This document shows, in pieces, positions 60,402-64,000 of a stretch of 64,000 bases of DNA (positions are counted from its first letter, which is position 1; each line of letters begins with the position of its first letter). The DNA comes from Piscirickettsiaceae bacterium (GTDB lineage Bacteria; Pseudomonadota; Gammaproteobacteria; Nitrosococcales; Methylophagaceae): positions 62,001-126,000 of the forward strand of contig JABSQO010000003.1 of NCBI GenBank assembly GCA_013215775.1, read 5' to 3'. The notes beneath the pieces were generated by a model. The model did not search any database. It was not told where the DNA came from and saw only the letters and a program-made list of their open reading frames with translations. The translations under genes and the position numbers were made by a program.

Positions 60402-60615
60402 ATTAAAATCATTAATGGTAGGAATACCAGAAGATCAAGCGCGACAAATACTAAATGCGGCGGCTGAAGAAAAAATTGAGATTGTCAATAGAATGACCGA
60501 CCAATTCAACCGATTAATCAACCCTACAGCCGTTCAGCAACACAGCGTTGCGAGAGACTTGGTTGACAAGGCATTGGAGCGTGCGCGTCAGTCCTCACTT
60601 GAGGAGAGCTCGTGA
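60388..60615 (+). CDS. Small phage protein, unknown function
   Basis: A 75-residue helical protein from ATG 60388 (AAGGGG upstream), overlapping the HD gene end by 14 bp. Contains RQILNAAAEEKIEIVNRMTD. No family recognised. Confidence 0.55.
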   Translation: MWVSKLKSLMVGIPEDQARQILNAAAEEKIEIVNRMTDQFNRLINPTAVQQHSVARDLVDKALERARQSSLEESS

Positions 60616-60746
60616 TGGACTTTACCCCGTTGTGTTGGATTGTTGGGGTTGGTGGTTACGTTCTCGCACTTGCCGCCTTTCTCATAGGTGAGTGGGCCAG
60701 TGAGGGTAAAGAATGTGACCAGAGCAATGGGAGCGACTTCCAATGA
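60615..60746 (+). CDS. Small single-span membrane protein
   Basis: A 43-residue protein starting at 60615 inside the preceding stop (TGATG). Hydrophobic span CWIVGVGGYVLALAAFLIG and a polar acidic tail. It overlaps the next start by 4 bp. Supported by coupling at both ends. Confidence 0.6.
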   Translation: MDFTPLCWIVGVGGYVLALAAFLIGEWASEGKECDQSNGSDFQ

Positions 60747-61132
60747 GAAGTGAAAAGATAGATAAGAGAATTGTTCAACACATTCGCTCTCGATACACGA
60801 TGGTTGATGTGATCGCCAAGAGAGGGTTGTTCAACCAGCGATGTCACCAGAACGCCGTTCAGTTTGCTTCAGAGAATAAAGGCTATGGCGTAGCAGAGGT
60901 CATTTACATTGACGGCGGCACGCCGATTCTCCACTACGTCAATACCAGGGCTGGCAGATTCTACGAGACAACATTGGGCTTTGAGGCCAGTGACCTTGAA
61001 TATTACAAAATCAGGGACATAAACCCTAGCGATCATCAAAACATCGTAGGCGAGTTCAGACGGTCGCTTGAGGGCTGGCGCAATGAATACACAAACTGGT
61101 TCACGCGACTGTATGTCGATAGGGTCGTCTAA
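60743..61132 (+). CDS. Phage protein, unknown function
   Basis: A 129-residue protein. HQNAVQFASENKGYGVAEVI and YVNTRAGRFYETTLGFEAS resemble conserved segments of small phage hypothetical proteins annotated without function. Translationally coupled on both sides. Confidence 0.55.
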   Translation: MRSEKIDKRIVQHIRSRYTMVDVIAKRGLFNQRCHQNAVQFASENKGYGVAEVIYIDGGTPILHYVNTRAGRFYETTLGFEASDLEYYKIRDINPSDHQNIVGEFRRSLEGWRNEYTNWFTRLYVDRVV

Positions 61133-61224
61133 TGTACCCAGAGCCACCAGACGACCACACAGGTTGGTTCTTCGGAATCATGTTTTTGATCCTGTGCGGG
61201 CTGATGTTATTAGAAAAGTTTTAA
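61132..61224 (+). CDS. 30-residue membrane peptide
   Basis: MYPEPPDDHTGWFFGIMFLI followed by LCGLMLLEKF. ATG 61132 overlaps the upstream TAA. One membrane span. Last gene of this coupled run. Confidence 0.5.
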   Translation: MYPEPPDDHTGWFFGIMFLILCGLMLLEKF

Positions 61225-61378
61225 AAGGCGAGTGGCAATCCTAGAGATGATTGTCTCAATCGGGCGAGTGATAGCGTCCACACCACAAGATAACCTGCCA
61301 TCCGAAGTGCTGCTCGCTATCATAAGTTAGTAGGAAAGGTTATCAGCTATCACGTTAATTAATCAAAGGGAGAGACCA
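61225..61378. other. Non-coding gap with nested inverted repeats
   Basis: TGATAGCG (61269) pairs with CGCTATCA (61315), and GATAACCT (61289) pairs with AGGTTATC (61337); a further GCTATCAC follows at 61346. The overlapping pairings could give alternative RNA folds upstream of the gene at 61379. No known riboswitch or RNA family recognised. Confidence 0.35.
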
Positions 61379-61654
61379 ATGGATGCTTACGTTATTATAA
61401 AATTCAAGATTAAAGACATTATTGATCAGGAGAGTCTCGATGAGGCATACGACGGCAACATGTCAGCCTGTGTTAAAGACAGCATAGAGAATGAGGGGCT
61501 CGGTGGGGTGATTGAAGATGACTACAGAATATTGGACTCAGGAAGTTTGTCGCCTGTCCCTGGTCTAGCCATAACCTCCAAGCAAGCGGTCGAAATGATG
61601 AGAGCGGGCGGGTACATAATTAGCGATAAATTGCCTGAGTTTGAGTCCTCATGA
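61379..61654 (+). CDS. Small phage protein, unknown function
   Basis: A 91-residue acidic protein (MDAYVIIKFKIKDIIDQESL...) with AAGGGAGAGA as ribosome-binding site. Overlaps the next gene by 4 bp. No family recognised. Confidence 0.55.
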   Translation: MDAYVIIKFKIKDIIDQESLDEAYDGNMSACVKDSIENEGLGGVIEDDYRILDSGSLSPVPGLAITSKQAVEMMRAGGYIISDKLPEFESS

Positions 61655-61941
61655 GATTCGACATACCTGTTCCTGCTAGAAGAGCGGGCAAGTCCATGAT
61701 GCAAGCGGCTCAGGCGAAGTTCTTTGCGGATGAGGCTCACTTCATTAGCACACCATCGGGTGTGAGCGTTTGGTTCGACGAGCTTCGGGCTATTGAAATA
61801 GCCAGACCCAAGATCCACCTGGTCAACGCCATTCGTGAGTCTATTGTTGGCAAGATGCGAGCTGAAAGCGAGCAGAAGGCCAGGGAGGTGATAATGATCG
61901 AGGTTATGGGCGATTGCCTTGGTATTCGGGGTTATTTGTAA
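61651..61941 (+). CDS. Small phage protein, unknown function
   Basis: A 96-residue helical protein (MQAAQAKFFADEAHFISTPS...). Start and stop both overlap neighbours, so it is coupled. No family recognised. Confidence 0.55.
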   Translation: MRFDIPVPARRAGKSMMQAAQAKFFADEAHFISTPSGVSVWFDELRAIEIARPKIHLVNAIRESIVGKMRAESEQKAREVIMIEVMGDCLGIRGYL

Positions 61942-62195
61942 TGGCTATTTTGGGCCATAAGGCTGCAACTGTCGGCACAATGTTAAGCATGTTGTCCACC
62001 ACCCACACTGACAAGCAAATTTTGCACATGCTCTCTCAAGAGAAGATCCAGAAGATTTTGAGAATTGTCAGAAAAGCGCCAATTGAGAAGCGCACCGGAG
62101 CTGACATATCGTGCCCTGTTTGTGGGTATTACTGTCTAGGCAAAGGCGGTATCGGTTGTGTTGATAAGCCTAGCTTGGTGGAACTTCACAACTGA
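61941..62195 (+). CDS. Small protein with zinc-binding cysteines
   Basis: An 84-residue protein from ATG 61941. A CPVCGYYCLGKGGIGC segment near the C-terminus could bind zinc. Its 3' end overlaps the convergent lipoprotein gene by 26 bp, so transcription of the two may interfere. Confidence 0.6.
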   Translation: MAILGHKAATVGTMLSMLSTTHTDKQILHMLSQEKIQKILRIVRKAPIEKRTGADISCPVCGYYCLGKGGIGCVDKPSLVELHN

Positions 62196-62457
62196 ATGTA
62201 ATTTCGGCAGCGGAACAGCGAATGTAGGGTATTCCTATTGTCGTGTCCGAGGCTAATTCAACTGGCGACTCATTCCTTCCAGCGCAGAACCTAACAGCCT
62301 CTTCACGCAGGTGTCTGAGTACGGAACTGGGCGCCCCTACCGCACACGCATCACTTGTTCTTGATAGGTTGTATTTATTCTCTTCCAACGAGGTGAATTT
62401 GGTAGTTGCACAGCCTGATAGTGTGACAATGATCAGGATTGATAAGATGGTCTTCAT
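62170..62457 (-). CDS. Small lipoprotein, convergent to the early operon
   Basis: A 95-residue protein with signal peptide and lipobox (MKTILSILIIVTLSGCATTK; Cys16 lipidated). The mature part has cysteines at SDACAVG, VRFCAGR, IRCSA and FSCEV, probably forming disulfides in the periplasm. Its upstream region lacks the phage operator, so it may be expressed during lysogeny. Phage lipoproteins of this size include superinfection-exclusion proteins; this role is inferred. Confidence 0.7.
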   Translation of the reverse strand: MKTILSILIIVTLSGCATTKFTSLEENKYNLSRTSDACAVGAPSSVLRHLREEAVRFCAGRNESPVELASDTTIGIPYIRCSAAEITFSCEVPPS

Positions 62458-62475
62458 GTTTGTTCGGTCTCTCGT

Positions 62476-62520
62476 CGGTAGTATAAGGTTAGCTGGGAAT
62501 TGTCGGCCGGTAGTATAAGG
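62476..62520 (-). promoter_or_regulatory. Paired 13-bp direct repeats with -10-like boxes upstream of the lipoprotein
   Basis: CGGTAGTATAAGG occurs at 62476-62488 and 62508-62520. On the minus strand each contains TATACT. The distal copy has TTTCCA 17 bp upstream, the proximal CCGACA at 15 bp. No operator palindrome is present. Confidence 0.5.
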
Positions 62521-62630
62521 AAAGCACTTTATAGTGGAAAATATTGGCTCCTATACCTAGGTGCTTTTTGAGAATTTCTAGGACTTTGTTATTTTCTATC
62601 TAACTTGCTACTTACTCACTCATAAACAAG

Positions 62631-62660
62631 TTAGAGCGTGACACAATTATCACGCTCTAA
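62631..62660 (-). terminator. Terminator hairpin of the island gene
   Basis: TTAGAGCGTGA and TCACGCTCTAA form a perfect 11-bp stem with an 8-nt loop, 8 bp after the stop codon at 62669. T-rich sequence follows on both strands, so it may act bidirectionally. It also obeys the no-GG/CC rule. Confidence 0.75.
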
Positions 62661-62668
62661 TCGTTTGC

Positions 62669-63277
62669 TTATTTCTTCGCGCTTGCTTTGCACATTTTCA
62701 ATAGTTGCTTGCTTTCGTCGCTGTCTTTTAATGATAGCATTTTGTTTTCTTTGTCGTACTCTGTAATGTTCATTATGTGAGTTGCAAACGCTGTGCTTGA
62801 TGTCTGCGTGTCTGCTGTATTGATAGCGTAATGATTGCGTATGTCTGTCGCTTTCATACTGTCATTCTCGATACAGATAGCACTTGAAGATTGACGTTGC
62901 TTTGTTGACATTGCTTTGCTATGTCGCGTCATGTTGAGCAAGTGCGCTACAACGTGAGACGTAAACGTCTTAGACTTGCACAAAACGTCAGTCTTTAGAC
63001 TGTTGATAATTTCAGTACACTTTATAAGAGCGTATGCGTTGCTGTACGCTGTCGTTTTGTTGTACTGCTTGATCTTACTAGTACATGATAAAACAACGTC
63101 TGTAGAGCTTAGCGCTACGCTAAAATTAAGTATATGTCTCGACACTGCTTCGCTAGTAGCGTCAAGCTCGATACGTTCTGATAATTCGCGTTGAATTTTC
63201 GCGTTGCTTGCAATGTTAGATAATTTTACGTTAGATAATGATTTTATGTTTTGAATGTGCTTAGTAGAATGTGTCAT
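62669..63277 (-). CDS. Island protein without Gly, Pro or Trp
   Basis: A 202-residue protein (MTHSTKHIQNIKSLSNVKLS...) rich in Ser, Thr, Lys, Asn and Ala, probably helical. ATG 63277 follows AAAGAGAGC, and CTATAAAG lies upstream as a -10 candidate. Because GGN, CCN and TGG codons are excluded from the DNA, there is no Gly, Pro or Trp at all. I find no signal peptide, membrane span or known motif. Three cysteine-containing segments (VLSCTSK, LIKCTE, AICIEND) are unremarkable. The length of the open frame and its start and terminator support a real gene. Confidence 0.7.
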   Translation of the reverse strand: MTHSTKHIQNIKSLSNVKLSNIASNAKIQRELSERIELDATSEAVSRHILNFSVALSSTDVVLSCTSKIKQYNKTTAYSNAYALIKCTEIINSLKTDVLCKSKTFTSHVVAHLLNMTRHSKAMSTKQRQSSSAICIENDSMKATDIRNHYAINTADTQTSSTAFATHIMNITEYDKENKMLSLKDSDESKQLLKMCKASAKK

Positions 63278-63582
63278 TATATGCTCTCTTTATAGTTAGT
63301 TAGTTTAGTAGTACGTTGCAGTGAGTGACTTGTTATTGCTTAGTCTTGATACTGACTTAATAAGCGTATCGTGCTAAGTCGTTAACGCTGTTTCGCTGTA
63401 ACGTGTAAACATAATAGCACGCTGAACAATACACGCAAGCACTAAATGCAAAATAAATGTAAATAAAGTGTAAGTGACTGATTGATATAGAGATAAAAGC
63501 TAAAATAAATGTTGCAATTGTAAGAAGTAGCATAAAAAGCGTGTAAATGCGACGTTTTAAGCGTGTATATAAAGAGTGTATT
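63278..63582. other. Non-coding part of the GG/CC-free island
   Basis: AT-rich, no convincing gene on either strand. It contains repeated AAAATAAATGT (about 63451 and 63503) and GCGTGTA at 63539 and 63561, with a third just outside at 63589. The pattern resembles iterons of an origin, but copy number is low. Confidence 0.5.
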
Positions 63583-63597
63583 CCGTCAGCGTGTAGA

Positions 63598-63649
63598 TGA
63601 GGAACATTCTCAAATGAGGACGATTGCTAAATGAGGAGCGTTCTCATTT
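63598..63649. repeat. Cluster of TGAGGA-type repeats/palindromes
   Basis: TGAGGAACATTCTCA (63598-63612), TGAGGACGATT (63615-63625) and AAATGAGGAGCGTTCTCATTT (63629-63649) follow each other closely. The first and last are near-palindromes with the same outline (TGAG ... CTCA). A further AAGAACGATTT follows. This is the layout of a multi-operator regulatory region. Confidence 0.6.
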
Positions 63650-63663
63650 AAGAACGATTTCAC

Positions 63664-63734
63664 TTTCCATGGAGAAGGAACTTGGTTCGCGCGTACGCAG
63701 ATAGCTAGCCTTTCCCAATCAGGTTTCCATGGAG
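63664..63734. repeat. Direct repeats TTTCCATGGAG, 60 bp apart
   Basis: TTTCCATGGAG occurs at 63664-63674 and 63724-63734. The segment from here to 63910 is GC-richer than the island. I recognise no gene in it; a hairpin ATCGGT/ACCGAT lies at 63809-63826. Its origin (phage or host) is unclear. Confidence 0.5.
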
Positions 63735-63910
63735 CAAACCACTTCCAGACCCACTTCCGCTCTGGCACTGGCGCAATGCCCCAGCCTCTCCCACCAAGGA
63801 AACCTCACATCGGTGCGACAACCGATACCCTCTCCCGCTCACCAAGTAAAGAAAAGAGCGAATTAACGCCCTTCCCTTCACCTCATGTTATTAGCGTCCG
63901 TAGACGGTCC

Positions 63911-64000
63911 CTATTGCATCATGCGTCGGTGCGAACGGTTGTGTTGTGCTTCTACAAACATGTCATCTTCCACTTGGGTTGCTAACATCTCCATATCGAG
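63911..64000 (-). CDS. Possible C-terminal end of a gene running off the right edge
   Basis: An open frame enters from the right edge and stops at TAG 63913-63911. The 29 visible residues (LDMEMLATQVEDDMFVEAQH...) end HRRMMQ. Too short to identify; could be chance. Confidence 0.25.
   Translation of the reverse strand, partial: LDMEMLATQVEDDMFVEAQHNRSHRRMMQ

Larger units (their letters stand above)
62583..63582. other. 1000-bp island with no GG and no CC dinucleotide
   Basis: I read every line from the GG at 62581-62582 to the CC at 63583-63584 and found neither GG nor CC between them. GC, CG and all other steps occur normally (GCGC, CGCG, GAC, GTC). It covers a 202-codon gene, its terminator and about 300 bp of upstream non-coding DNA, so the constraint is on the DNA on both strands and not on one protein. 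Confidence 0.93.

Noticed and set aside
61225-61378. Known riboswitch or tRNA in the early gap
   Set aside because: The pairing pattern does not match any family I can recognise.
62976-63194. Plus-strand frame within the GG/CC-free island
   Set aside because: No ribosome-binding site; it mirrors the longer minus-strand gene.
5832-63582. Search for a phage DNA polymerase, SSB or clear lysogeny repressor
   Set aside because: None was recognised; helicase, primase, ligase and SF2 helicase are the only replication enzymes seen, so replication probably uses the host polymerase.
63776-63985. Pro/Ser-rich 69-codon frame near the right edge
   Set aside because: No ribosome-binding site and no recognisable protein features; composition reflects local base usage.

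Overview
The window joins about 5.75 kb of bacterial chromosome to about 58 kb of a tailed-phage genome. The left end carries pdxJ (partial), recO, era, rnc, a DUF4845 gene, lepB and lepA, all on the minus strand. This housekeeping cluster is typical of Gammaproteobacteria, and DUF4845 between lepB and rnc fits a Pseudomonas- or Thiotrichales/Methylophaga-like lineage (low confidence on genus). This part is visibly AT-richer than what follows.

At about 5.76-5.83 kb, just upstream of lepA, the sequence changes to phage. A tandem 12-bp repeat and a short, degenerate tyrosine-recombinase-like gene sit at the junction, and lepA has no ATG start. The simplest reading is a prophage end (attL), but no intact integrase and no second attachment site are visible, so an assembly junction is possible.

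The phage is a siphovirus. On the minus strand, read from right to left: a ParB/ParB/ABC-ATPase/membrane/GNAT operon (56.8-53.1 kb); packaging and head genes (terS, terL, portal, scaffold, major capsid; 52.8-47.3 kb); connectors and tail tube (47.2-43.2 kb); a G/GT frameshift pair and tape measure; a lambda-like M-L-K-J tail tip (39.1-32.4 kb); tail-associated genes including a methyltransferase-like protein and a thiamine-phosphate synthase (32.4-26.9 kb); lysis genes (endolysin, holin-like, Rz with embedded Rz1; 26.8-25.6 kb); a phosphoesterase and a permuted papain-like amidase; probable virion appendage proteins (23.3-15.3 kb); and PhoH, an Hfq-like protein, DnaB-type helicase, primase, WGR protein, ATP-dependent ligase and guanylate kinase (15.2-5.8 kb). 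Plus-strand genes from 56.8 to 62.2 kb encode an SF2 helicase, an alarmone-hydrolase-like HD protein and many tiny proteins. No DNA polymerase is present.

Almost every phage operon starts at a copy of one 18-bp palindrome, TAAGTCACNNGTGACTTA (16 copies). In most copies it fills the 17-bp spacer between a -35 and a -10 box, so one phage-wide regulator probably controls early, late and lysis operons. Its gene is not evident in the window.

The most unusual feature is at the right end. From 62583 to 63582, exactly 1000 bp, there is no GG and no CC dinucleotide. The segment contains a 202-codon gene whose product therefore has no Gly, Pro or Trp, and the depletion continues into non-coding DNA on both sides. 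It is bordered by a terminator hairpin, GCGTGTA repeats and a cluster of TGAGGA-type repeats. I do not recognise the last 340 bp of the window.
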